In this document: in pieces, positions 47,281 to 57,640 of the stretch | How the letters are laid out: each line of letters begins with the position of its first letter | Position numbering within the stretch: the stretch's first letter is position 1 | Origin: Heliocybe sulcata | Taxonomy: Eukaryota; Basidiomycota; Agaricomycetes; Gloeophyllales; Gloeophyllaceae | Length of the DNA: 64,000 nt | Direction: 5' to 3' | NCBI GenBank assembly: GCA_004369045.1 | Contig: ML213506.1 | Location: 1,118,264-1,182,263, forward strand | Translations under genes and position numbers: made by a program | Notes under the pieces: model-generated | What the model was told of the DNA's origin: nothing | The model's database searches: none | What the model saw: only the letters and a program-made list of their open reading frames with translations

Positions 47281-48875
47281 TCAACTGACGACGACTTGCT
47301 GGGGCATCGGCGGATCTGCAGCAATATTGTGCTTTGAAACTTTCGGGTTCCCCAAAGCATCATACTCGACCAGTCTCCTGGCCGGACCCGTCTTGGGATC
47401 GAATAGCGGTCGAATATTGCCCGACGCCAGTTCTTCCCGAACGATCTTGGAGACTTCGTCCCACCGCGCGTAGGTGTCTGCCTCGGCATCGAAGGGATAA
47501 AGCCATCTGTTCTTGATCTTGACGTCGTCAGGATTGATCTCCTGACCCGCGTCCACACTCTTCAGAACGTTATGCCATCTGTCTCGGACGTCCTCTCCGT
47601 TCAACTGAGACTGCCGAACGCGATCGAACCGAAGCTTCTCGTATGTTCTGGTCTGCATACGAAATTGGAGTTACTATCACGTACTGGATCGGACGCGACT
47701 TACTGCAAGTGGAATATTGTCTTTACCGGCAAGTTTCAGACAAACTGCCAGTACAGCCGCGCTCTCAGTCGCCTGGCTAGCTCCCTGCGCGCTTGTGGGC
47801 AGGTGAGCATGGCAGCTGTCGCCTAGCAAAGCAATATTGTGGCTCCGAGAGACCCAAGTCGGTATTGGGTCTCTGTAACAGATCTTCCAGTCCAAGCAGG
47901 CCTCGGTCGTCTCCACCGCTGATGCGATTGTCCGGTCCAAGTCGACAATCAGACGTCTGACCTCGTCCATATCGCCAGGCTGGAACCAGGACTCCTTGAT
48001 ATCCGCGGTATCCTTGTGCGTGATGATCCAGTTAAACTCTTCGCCGTCACGAAGTGTGTTCTGTACGAGGTGCATATCGGGGCCAATCCATATGTTCACG
48101 CAGTCCTTCTGGATGAGCGACTGGCATTCGGGGATCGCCTTAAGCGGCTCGCCTTTGAAGTAGGCCCGGAAGCAAGCGTAGCCTGAAGACTTTGGGGCGT
48201 CCTGGAAGCCGAGTACTAGCTCTCTAGCGAGAGACTTGATGCCTGATGAACGAATTAGCTAGACTCGCTAATGCAGTCGTCCTTTCCTTATTTACCATCT
48301 GCGCCGATGATCACGTCGGCTACTATTTCACGACCATCTTCAAGGATAATAGACGGCTTCTCTTCATTGAATTGCACGACCTAGGCTGCTATCAGTATTG
48401 TGGAGCTCATGGAGGGATATTCTTACCTTGTGACCCATATGAATAGGAATACCACAGTCGCGCACTCTCCCGAGGAAAGCATCGTGATAGTCACCGCGAT
48501 GCCCAATGTAACCCGCCATGTCCATCAGAGGCTGTACAGCCAGTATCTTGCCGTCGTGCCACCGCCGGATCTGCATGTTCTCGCTCTTATTCCCGATCCT
48601 GATCAATTGCTCGTGCAGGCCCCAGCGCTGCAGAAGTCGTAACGCGTTCTCCCCAAGACCGAGGGAGTCTCCCAAGCGCAAGAATTTCTTTATCTTCTCG
48701 TAGACGACGACCTCGAATCCAGCGTGGTGCATGGCAAGGGCTGCTGCACATCCGCCCAATCCAGCACCTACGACAATCACTAGTGTATGGTGAACGTTCG
48801 GTGACATGTAGCGAGAGACCAAAGTGAACCAGTAGTACCTTTCAGACGATCGTTCTGCTCTGCGGTAGAAGCCAT
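47281..48875 (-). CDS. FAD-dependent aromatic hydroxylase (salicylate-hydroxylase-like)
   Basis: This is a class A flavoprotein monooxygenase. The start MASTAEQNDRLK joins, through an intron, to VIVVGAGLGGCAAALAMHHA, the GxGxxG dinucleotide fold, then GFEVVVYEKIKKFLRLGDSL. Next are GLGENALRLLQRWGLHEQLI, HRGDYHDAFLGRVRDCGIPI and VADVIIGADG, which is the DG motif. After SLARELVLGFQDAPKSSGYA comes the GD motif NIALLGDSCHAHLPTSAQGA with SQATESAAVLAVCLKLAG. The C-terminal part has WLYPFDAEADTYARWDEVSK and ends MPQQVVVS. All three FAD/NAD(P)H motifs are kept. Six or so introns are inferred. The substrate is probably a phenol or hydroxybenzoate. It lies just upstream of the VAO gene on the same strand. 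Confidence 0.88.
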
Positions 48876-49566
48876 CTCGGTAGTAGGGTGGTCAGGGATT
48901 CCGTATCGACCTAGGACGAAGCTGGGATACGGGCAGGAAAGCAAGCGCAATTATAGGGTGCATGGTCGGCGTCCTTGTTCCTGCTCGGCACCTTGGTTTA
49001 AGCGGACTGAGAGTTGTGAAGACGTCTGACCTCCCCACGGGGTACCCCGCATATCAGCTGTGATGAGAGTCACGGGTTCAATGGCAATTGGCTGGACACC
49101 CCTAGCGAGACAGTCCGGCGCTAGGACGGAAGGGAGAACCAATCATTCGGTGAACAACACATCAATGCAAATATGGATCATGGTCGACGCAGGTAGCCGC
49201 GCCCGTTTGGGCAAGGCAATCGGTATCTGCCGTGAGCGTGCTCTCGAAAAGAGTATCCAGAAAGCGCTAAGCATTGGGATACTGCAATTTATGCATTGCC
49301 GTCATATCTATCAACGGAAGATACACAACAGATTCGTTGCGTAAGGACTTGATCCACTGCCATCTAGACTCGTCGCCAGTCCTTATGATACGCGACTATG
49401 TCTACTGATGACTACAAGAGCGAGAAGAAACAGAGGAAGCGGGGGATGCAGAGTGCGCGATGGAGTTGTATGTATTTCGGTGTCGCCGAAGTCCTCTACA
49501 AAGAGTCTGGCTTCGAGACTAACTGCCATCCTCACATGTTTTATTTCGAGACTAAAAAGACTAACA
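48876..49566. other. Intergenic region between hydroxylase and NmrA-like gene
   Basis: This holds the promoter of the hydroxylase (minus) and the 3' flank of the NmrA-like gene. A plus frame (49060-49344) has no recognisable family. No repeat was seen. Confidence 0.4.
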
Positions 49567-50596
49567 CTACATGAAATCGACGTATTTCGACGGGTTCCAA
49601 TCTGGAAACAGGTCATTGTCATTCTCTCCAGGTTGCCCGACTACACCGCGTCCTAAAGCGGTCTGCAGGAATATTATGTTCGCAATATCTGCGAATTCGC
49701 GGCTGTCCCACTTCAGGGCAGCCTGTAACTTGGAGACAGGCTTATAGGTGGCCTGCATTATTCTTCCAGTTTTAGACTGATACAACTGCAGTATTTCATT
49801 CCAAGTCTAACCATGGCCAGTCAGCAGGTAATGTGAGCGAACAAACAGCACGGCCCACCTTGCGATCAGCTTCAACACGGAATGTTTTGCCTTCTAACTG
49901 GTCCCGGGGCAAATGAGTGAGAACGTGAACGACGTATCTGCTCGCGTCAGTTCGAGACGTTGCCGACATCGGGGCGTTACCATCTCCCGGGATTGCGACG
50001 CGCCCATTCGCCGAGTCCCAACCGAAGATGCTTCAGAACCGGGACTTAGTCCAACAAAAGCTTGGACATCATTTGCCACGCACGGACGGAAGACCCAATC
50101 TAGCCAGTTCCCCGTGTAGAACAGCGCATAAGGCACGCCGATCTCGCGGAGAGCATCTTGGAATTCGGGCTTCACTGCCAAGAAGCCTTCTCTGGGGAGG
50201 TCCGGGGTAGACATACCGAACTCGGAGGGTACAAACAGCTTCACGCCTGCTTGCTTGGCAGCCTTTGCAGGGGCGGTCTGCTCGGTCTTGATGCTGTCGA
50301 TGCCCCCCATAGTGGAGATGACAACGTCCGTATCCGCTAATGCAGCGGCCAAGGATGAAGGAGAGGAGTAGTCCACAGTAGCAATCCTCGCTCCCTGCTT
50401 TGCAAGATGCTCGTATTTATCATGGCTTGCGCTCTGTAAGGGCACGCAAATTGTAGGTGAGTAGATATTGACGGAAGAGAGACACCGGCATACTCTGGTT
50501 GAATACGGTCACAGAGTCGACGAGATCACCGCCATTTATAATGGGCTCTCCCATGTTGCCAGCCCCGGCGACAACGAATCTCTTGAATCCAGACAT
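49567..50596 (-). CDS. NmrA / isoflavone-reductase-like protein
   Basis: This is an atypical SDR that binds NAD(P)H. It starts MSGFKRFVVAGAGNMGEPII, with GxGxxG. An intron leads to SASHDKYEHLAKQGARIATV, then DYSSPSSLAAALADTDVVIS with TMGGIDSIKTEQTAPAKAAK, and the conserved QAGVKLFVPSEFGMSTPDLP. Then LREIGVPYALFYTGNWLDWV joins, through a 60-70 base intron, to IFGWDSANGRVAIPGDGNAP and SRYVVHVLTHLPRDQLEGKT, which is a frame shift from the naive reading. The last exon, TWNEILQLYQSKTGRIMQAT, ends SKYVDFM. It may be a reductase of phenylpropanoids or a redox-sensing regulator. Divergent from the SDR at 51033. Confidence 0.85.
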
Positions 50597-51032
50597 GACT
50601 GGGCCAAAGAGTACTAGGATGCAATGAGACTGGTCAGAGCAAATTACAGAACGCTCTATGCTTGAGTTTGGATTTATGGTCTGCAGATGGTATGCGCCGG
50701 ACGGCATCCATAGTTTGCTTGATCTCAGGTCGGTCCATTACAATAAACCCGGAACATTTAGTGCATTTCAACCGATTAAAATGCCGTTATGAGGGAGTGA
50801 TAACTGCATTGGGATGGTAAATTCCATCATAATGTTATAACGGCATTAAATATTGTGACGCATCCTAACCCGGAACTTCGTAATGGTGATTAGCTAGGTT
50901 TTTCCGACATGTCTGCTCGGGTACTCGGGTATATGAGCTGAAGGCTCTCACGGAAGTAGTATATATTCTACGTATTCCTACGATGTATCCTATCAATATC
51001 CAGACGTTACAGGTCGAACATCGTCAACGATC
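50597..51032. promoter_or_regulatory. Divergent promoter, NmrA-like / SDR
   Basis: This 436-base, AT-rich region lies between divergent starts. It holds a near-palindromic hairpin element (50780-50847) and a possible TATA box at 50960-50966 (tatatat) upstream of the SDR. Confidence 0.5.
50780..50847. repeat. Short inverted-repeat (hairpin/MITE-like) element
   Basis: The perfect 11-bp arms aatgccgttat (50780-50790) and ataacggcatt (50837-50847) enclose a 46-base core. The core contains a second partial palindrome (gatgg...ccatc). AT-rich flanks taaa and aaat adjoin. It looks like a tiny MITE or a doubled regulatory site. No target-site duplication is certain. Confidence 0.7.
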
Positions 51033-52521
51033 ATGGGCCAGACTGCATCGTCCTTTAGCCAGTTTTTTCCGGCCAAGCCCACATTTACAGCAGCTGATGT
51101 TCCGGACTTGACGGGAAAGATCGCGATAGTTACAGGTGATGCCGCTCCTTCATTGCATGCAGCGCCGCACATTGACTAGCCCTTTGTAATAACAGGAGGT
51201 AACGCTGGCATTGGTAAAGAAACAGTGAAGGCAAGTACTTACCGATACCGTCATGAACGATGGGTAATAAAAACGAGTTCGGTGCCTTAGGTCCTCCTTA
51301 CACGAAACGCCAAGGTGTACCTAGCGGCCAGGAGCAAGTGAGTGCTATGCCCATGCCTTCCAATGTTCCTTCAAGCTGAGCAATCTGCAGAACGAAAGCA
51401 GAAGTTGCTATTCAAGACCTTCATGCAGGCACAGGCAAGACAGCTCTGTTCCTCGAGCTGGATTTGTCGGACCTGGCTAGTATCAAAAGATCCACCCAAG
51501 AGTTCCTAAGGTTGAGTGCACAACGTGACTGATTGACGATTGACTAAATACCCGAAAGTAAGGAGACGGAGTTACATCTGCTCTTCAATAATGCGTGAGT
51601 TCAATCCCGTGCTGGACCAGCGTGGCATTAAAGAGCCTTCGTAGCGGCGTGATGTGGCCTCCAATCGATCAAGTCACCGCGAATGGTTATGATCTTCAGT
51701 TTGGAACTAACGTCCTAGGTGAGCGTTGACGCGGACACTATGGTCGGAGCTCAAATTAACGACGTGCACAGGGCATTTCTACTTCACCGAACTTCTTATG
51801 CCGGCCTTACTCGCTGGTGCTACGAGCTCGTCCGATAAGAAGGCTCGCGTTGTGACTACCTCGTCCTTCGGCAACTACTTGGCCAAAGGTATTAACTGGG
51901 ATAGCCTCAAGGACGGACCTGCGAGGCGCAAGGTGGATACGCAAGCGCTCTACAATCAGAGTAAACTGGTACTTACGGTATGGCTGTATTGTCGTTTCGA
52001 CACTGACATAATGCTATACCGCAGGGGAACGTTCTCATCGCTCGCGAGGTGGCCAAGCGATATGGAGACAAGGGAATAGTCTCCACATCCGTCAATCCTG
52101 GTCGGTCAAACTCATTTGACCTCTGCACTGTCCTCATTTGAGCTCTCTTAGGCAATATCCGCACTGAATTGACCCGCTACGTCAAAACGCCTGGCGTTCT
52201 GTTCCTTTTAGTGCGTAATCCGTTATACTGCAACTTATATCAGACCTTACTTTATATTGGTACAGAATATGATATTATACCCGGTTCATTATGGGGCCAT
52301 CACGCAACTGTACGCCGGTACTTCCCCTCAGACCCTCGACTCCAACGGCAAGGTATAATAACTGTTATCTCTTTGCCGCCCATTCAGCTCCTTACATCTC
52401 CCTACAGTTCTTCGTTCCATGGGCTAGGGAGGCGCAGCCAAACGCTAAAGCCCTCGACTCGGACCTCGGACAGCGGTTATGGAGCTGGTGTGAAGAACAG
52501 GTGAAAGTCCATGTTGGGTGA
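51033..52521 (+). CDS. Short-chain dehydrogenase (retinol-dehydrogenase/WWOX-like)
   Basis: Classical SDR. Exons: [20 protein letters not shown] with [15 protein letters not shown], then [11 protein letters not shown] (TGGNAGIG motif over an intron), [66 protein letters not shown] (NNAG over an intron), [38 protein letters not shown], and [20 protein letters not shown] with YNQSK (catalytic YxxxK). Then [37 protein letters not shown] and [20 protein letters not shown], ending [11 protein letters not shown]. About nine very short introns. All catalytic motifs are present. Substrate unknown; it is divergent from the NmrA-like gene. Confidence 0.87.
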
Positions 52522-52994
52522 ACCCATATGTTAGTTGCTGTCCTCCAGGTTTCTTTCTTCTGGTAGGCTTATCATATCCTGCATGTGGAAAATGCCGATT
52601 GCATTATCTCCTACCTTCTGTTCGCGTTGACTTCCGGTGTGATCTCGTCAAAGAGCACGCTTAACTCCTTCTCGACTTCTCGACCAAATGGAGATAAGCT
52701 CGGAAGGCAAGAGCGCCTATCTGCGCTAAAAGTCCCGATACAAGGCCTCCAGAGGCATGGTACAGCAAGATACAAGCTCGCAGAGCCGAGTCCATGGGTA
52801 CAACATAGGTCTACTATGCGTCCGATGACTTCCACAATGACAGTGACAGTTGATCTAAGGAACGTATCGTGTTCGTCCATTGTCGTGCATACAAGTACAA
52901 GCGTCTATGGAATTCGATCATATGTTGGCGTGCAGATGCAAGCTAGCCGACTAAGCAAGGCATGTTGACCTGCGACCAACTAAATAAAATATAA
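52522..52994. other. Convergent intergenic region
   Basis: This lies between the 3' ends of the SDR and the sulfite exporter. A plus open frame (52585-52968) has no family and probably is non-coding. No repeat was seen. Confidence 0.4.
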
Positions 52995-54612
52995 TCACCG
53001 GTTATGGGCTATGGACACTATGGTTTCATACGACCTGTCCTGGGTTTGACCGGGGAGCTGGAGCGGGGGAAGCGGCTTCTCTTTACCGATTTCTATATCT
53101 TTCGGTGGGCGGATGGGCTGGTCGTTCGCAATGGCGTCGGACAGGTAGGGTGCTTTGAATATAGAGCGATCCATTATTGCGGGGATTGTGCGAGCCACGA
53201 CGTATATCCAGATCACGAGAACCAGGACTATGGCGTATTCGTTAGATGGAAGTCAGGGAGTAGCATGGCGGATCATCCTTACCTGACCAAAACGCGCCAA
53301 ATACACGGAAAGTGTAACTGTCCAGTACATCGGCCAGCTTGACAGTCAACATGGCGAATACGCCGTTCGGGAAAATAAGCCCCCAGTAGGTCATGGCGAA
53401 CGGAATCTTGCCCTTCCTTGCGGTGTGGATAATAGAGCAGATCGCGATGATGATCCAGCAGATGCCCATCGACCACAAGATGTAGGCGCCGCAGAATGAT
53501 ACTGCGAAGATCATCTGACCGGCAAGCGCAGACTGGGGGAACGTCCCGGTATTATGTAGCGGCAGAAATTCTGACAGATCCTGGCCAGACTGGAGGAGCG
53601 AGTAACCGCCTTGGCCCAAAGGACCCAACGTGATGAATGACGACAGAATGAGGCTGACATCCGGGGGGCCGTGGATGATGATGCGAGCGAGGTAGATGGT
53701 GATCATCATGAGGGCCATTGATAATCCGATGACAACCATGGTGTAGGAGAATCCCGAAGTCAGGATGGCGATTGTTTCATTGTGCTCGCGTAATGCTGGC
53801 GCGATGTTGCCTCCCGAGGATGACGCGACAATGAGGGTGACAACTGGGAGAAGCCACACCGCCGTCATCTTGGCAAATGAATGGTCCTGTTTGATCATCC
53901 TACCGCCGTTGATTAACACTGGGGATGGCGCATGACTTTGAAGCGACTTACATTGTGAAGACCATACCAAACGCAACGGCATAGGAGACGAGGAGATCCA
54001 TCCACCAGAAGGCCCATATTGCCCAAAGGAAGCTCTTGCCGCCCCAATGCCATTCCTGGTTGAGGATCTGTTTAGCCGTGATAATTAGGTCAGTTCACAC
54101 ACTGCACTAGTGCGAAACAATTTTACCAGAGCAGCATTAATTAGGGTCGCGGCTCCCATAGGGAACGCACCCATGAACATACTTTGGGCGGGATGACGGA
54201 GCATGATCGACCAAACCTAACGGAAGATTAGCTAAATGTTCGTCGGAATGCATATGACTTGATCACTTACCTCCGGGAACATTACGTAGCGGGCAATTGT
54301 GCATCCAGAGATGATGATGAACAGCAAAAAGTTGATCCAGAAGAATAGCATGAAGAAGAATTTGAGCACTGTGCTGCCCGTGCCGAAAGGGAAGGAGTTT
54401 GCTAGGCCTGACAGCACACCAGTACCCATGATGACGGTGTGCCAAGCCCAAGTAAAATGTCTAGAATGAAGATAAAAATCCGAGAATGAGTCCTACGTCC
54501 AAGGGGAGCATTATCGGTCACGATAGGAGACTCACCTGATGCACTCCTTCCAGCTCTTCAGGGGTGGCCGTGAGGGAGGCATGGTTGAGTAGGAGGACGG
54601 CGTCGACGCCAT
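52995..54612 (-). CDS. SSU1: Sulfite efflux transporter, TDT family (SSU1-type)
   Basis: This is a ten-helix transporter of the TDT family in the plasma membrane; SSU1 members export sulfite. Start MASTPSSYSTMPPSRPPLKS, then WKECIRHFTWAWHTVIMGTG and VLSGLANSFPFGTGSTVLKF. Further exons: FLLFIIISGCTIARYVMFPE, WSIMLRHPAQSMFMGAFPMG, AATLINAAL, ILNQEWHWGGKSFLWAIWAF, MTAVWLLPVVTLIVASSSGG, VSLILSSFITLGPLGQGGYS, WSMGICWIIIAICSIIHTAR, PFAMTYWGLIFPNGVFAMLT. The LGPLGQG and FPxG.....T motifs match SSU1 (LGPMGQGSFG, FPKGTM) better than malate carriers, but a dicarboxylate substrate is not excluded. The C-tail is polar with Pro runs. Divergent from the persulfide dioxygenase. Confidence 0.88.
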
Positions 54613-55519
54613 TCTACCCGTATTAATTAAGCTGTATAATGGGTAAAATGAGGAGAACCGAATCCTTGCTGGCGTGTCTGAGAGACAGAGAGGCGAGAGC
54701 GGGGGTGATTCATCATGTGTCGAGCTATGTATTGACCTCAGTCGCGAATTCCGAATTGAAGAGATAGAGTGACATGTCACATTCGGATTGAGAAGATGTC
54801 ACATGAGAACGCGCTCGGTGTTTTTTCCGAGCATCCCGCGACACAGCATTTGATCCCGCAATTTGTTTTTCGTCCTCGAGACTCTCTCCAACACATAAGA
54901 GCAAGTACACTCGCCCTTAAAGTGCGCAATAATCCCTAGGTATTCCCTTCTCTTTTGGAGTTACGCTGAAACATCCTTGGTGTCTCCGAAACATGCTCCG
55001 AAAAACACATGCCCGAATTCCGAATGTCCTTTGATCATTTCCACGCCTTTCCAGCGACGCATAGCTTGTCTCTTCCTGGCTCCACCGCGCCCAATGGCCA
55101 GCTTGTTGTATCAGTCCTTGTCATGCTGCTATCGGCAACGCCAGGTTGTCTTCGCTATCGAACTGCCCTTGTCTGCCTGGCGCTCCAAAGACTAATCTGC
55201 CTGTCTCTCCAAAGGCTGCTCTCGTAGGCTCCTATGCCAGCTATGTGCACATTCCGAATTCCAACATATTCGGAAATGAGGGATAAACTCTCCGACATGT
55301 TCCGGAAGTGTCTTTTCCTTTGAATTGTAACTGGAACCTGACCAAGGCACTGCTCGTGACCTGTCCGTCATTGGATCATATCGGAGTGACGCTGTCCGTT
55401 CGGAATTGTGAGTGTCTGGGCTTGGTGAGGCGTAGCGCTCTTCCACTATCCAGGATTCAATTCGGAAATCTCGAAAGGATATAACGCAACTTGAGTCGCC
55501 TTTCTTGGACCCCAAGCCC
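54613..55519. promoter_or_regulatory. Divergent promoter of sulfite exporter and persulfide dioxygenase, with TTCSGAA array
   Basis: This 907-base region separates two divergent starts. The 7-mer TTCCGAA or its complement TTCGGAA occurs six times exactly: 54749-54755, 55018-55024, 55252-55258, 55269-55275, 55399-55405 and 55461-55467. Near matches lie at 54782 (ttcggat), 54984 and 54996 (ctccgaa), and 55300 (ttccggaa). Chance would give about 0.1 exact hits in this length. The core is an inverted TTC-S-GAA, so a dimeric regulator is plausible. Part of it could be 5' leader sequence. Confidence 0.65.
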
Positions 55520-56853
55520 ATGGACTTTCTACTATCTTCCAAGCTAGCTACCTCTCTTACAAGGACCTGCCGTCAAAATCTAAACGCCGCCCGGCTCGCA
55601 CGCCCGCTTCATCTTACCCTCACTTGCCAGACCAAGTCCTTCGTCGAGCCTCCTATTGGTTTTCGATCACGTGACCGAACTCTCGCCCGCATCACCAAAT
55701 CTCACAACATGTCTACATTGGCATCATCCCCGCACTACCCGCAGCAGCCCGACTCGAAGTTTACCAGCGGACCTGCTGTACCTTCTCGGGTCCACGTCGA
55801 GTTAGGAAAGAATACACCAAGCGTCTACAGTTTCTTCGAGCAAGCGACCTCAACATGGACTTACGTTGTTGTGGACCCGGCGTCGAAGGAGGCGGCTGTG
55901 ATTGACCCAGTTTTGGATTATGATCATCCTTCTGGCAAGATATCGACCGAAACTGCTGATGGAATTCTAGCGTTTATTCAAGAAAAGCGGCTGGTTGTAC
56001 GTTATATCTTGTGAGGAGAACATGGAAGGTCCATGAGTCCTCACTAATAACGTCCTTTTTTCCGTAGAGAAACCCACGCGCACGCAGACCATCTTACGGG
56101 CGCCCAATATTACAAACGGTCATTGGGAGGCAATGTCCCCGTTTGCATTGGCTCTCGTATTAAGCAAGTCCAGCAGACATTTGCCCGCGTCTATGATGTA
56201 GATTCCACCCTGTTCAACGACACTTTCGATGTCTACTTCAAAGACGACGAGCACTTCACGCTAGGCGGTATGCCTTGCAAAGTCATGCACTTGCCGGGTC
56301 ATACGCCGGACCATCTGGGCTACGTCTTTGGCCGAGCGGTCTTCACCGGCGACTCGATATTTATGGTAAGACATACAGCGCCCACACGCATGACTTTGGG
56401 CTCACCACAACCTTTGTTCTAGCCGGACGTCGGTTCTGCTCGAGCCGATTTCCCAGGTGGAAACGTAAAGGATTTATACAATGTATGTCCTCCTTTTCTC
56501 CGTTGATAGTTGCGCTTATGTCATATTCTATGTGACAGTCCATGCAGCGTCTCTTATCCCTCCCTTCCGACCACCTCCTATTCGTCGGGCACGACTACCC
56601 TCCTGACCGAGACGTCGAAGACGTAGTCACAATTGAAGATCAGCGCCGACGTAACAAGCACGTCAAAGCAGGAACCGACGAAGCGACCTTCACGGCATTC
56701 CGGAGCGCGCGAGACGCCCAGCTTGGAGCACCCAAATTGCTACATCCTTCCCTTCAAGTCAATATTCGTGCAGGGAAGCTGCCGTTGGCGGATAAAGAAG
56801 GACGAGTATTTTTCAAAGTTCCAGTTAGAGCCACATTGGCTCTATCCGGATAA
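55520..56853 (+). CDS. Persulfide (sulfur) dioxygenase, ETHE1/Blh-type metallo-beta-lactamase fold
   Basis: The enzyme oxidises glutathione persulfide to sulfite and glutathione with one Fe(II). Four exons (55520-56010, 56068-56365, 56423-56482, 56539-56853) give 387 residues. Residues 1-63 (MDFLLSSKLATSLTRTCRQN ...) are Arg/Ser/Leu-rich with almost no acids, a likely mitochondrial presequence; a second Met at residue 64 (MSTLASSPHYPQQPDSKF) could give a cytosolic form. The core has ETHAHADHLTGAQYYKRSLG (metal HxHxDH), HLPGHTPDHLGYV (third His), FTGDSIFMPDVGSARADFPG (Asp ligand) and LLFVGHDYPPD (last His). The C-terminal part (RNKHVKAGTDEATFTAFRSA) is typical of the longer Blh group. The frame is kept over all introns. 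Confidence 0.9.
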
Positions 56854-57035
56854 TGCGCTGTCTGAAGTCCATACTTCAAGTACTGTATACACGTAAATCT
56901 TCGGCATAGTCACGTATTGGCATCCATCTGGGCTTATGGTGCGATGATTTCTATCCCATGCAATGTCAAGCGTGGGCAGTGCATTTTGTCTCGTTCAACT
57001 GCCTTCTAGTCTCAGAGGAATATAGTAATAAGCGC

Positions 57036-57640
57036 CTAGATAGTCAGGATCGTGGAAGCCAGAGTCAAGCCTACGGCTACCAGGACGAGAAGAATGCGGC
57101 AGTGACCAGAGCATGGGAGCGAGAGCGTTCGTACAAAGGCGCCAGCAGAAGATGCTGCAATCACCGTTACGACAGGGAGAAGCCACACGGATGTCATGTT
57201 CTCCGACGAATGGTCTTGACGCATTTGCCTCCGTGGACCGCAGTCCGAAATAGATGAGACACTTGCCATACATTACATGGACTAGGCCCCAGCACATCAC
57301 TATCGAGATGGCGACGTCTAGCCACCGCAAACATATAAGTAGGCTTCCGCGGAATCCGTAGTCGGCATAGATGAGAGTGACAGCTACATTGATAAGGGTT
57401 GCCCGGCCCATGGGAAAGCATCCTAGATATAGGCCTTGCACGGGATAGTGTAACGTTAGAGACCAGATATCCTCAAAGAAGGTCTAGCGGGCGGTGGAGA
57501 CCAGAGCAAAGAGGATGCACAGGGCCAAATTGAGGAAGAAGAATATGAAGGTGAAGATCCGCAGAGCCTCCGCGCTTGCATCGTATGAGATATTGCCAAA
57601 TAGCATCGAGACGGAACCAGGTGCTGCAGTAAAAGTAGAA
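57036..57640 (-). pseudogene. Decayed second copy of the SSU1-type transporter
   Basis: The minus strand keeps TDT pieces in the order of the intact gene at 52995-54612: GSVSMLFGNISYDASAEALR with IFTFIFFFLNLALCILFALV and STAR (compare SGCTIAR), then DIWSLTLHYPVQGLYLGCFP and MGRATLINVAV, then QDHSSENMTSVWLLPVVTVI with AASSAGA. A TAG (57484-57486) replaces the Tyr codon after STAR. The reading frame ends in TAG about 57036, and the C-terminal half of the transporter is missing. One intron of the intact gene is absent at the stop site (GAG-GATATC). N-terminal exon sequence beyond 57640 is unclear. It is an old, truncated paralogue rather than a fresh copy. Confidence 0.78.

Noticed and set aside
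49060-49110. A T-loop-like cgggttcaatggc as part of a tRNA gene
   Set aside because: No acceptor stem, anticodon arm or A box could be placed around it.
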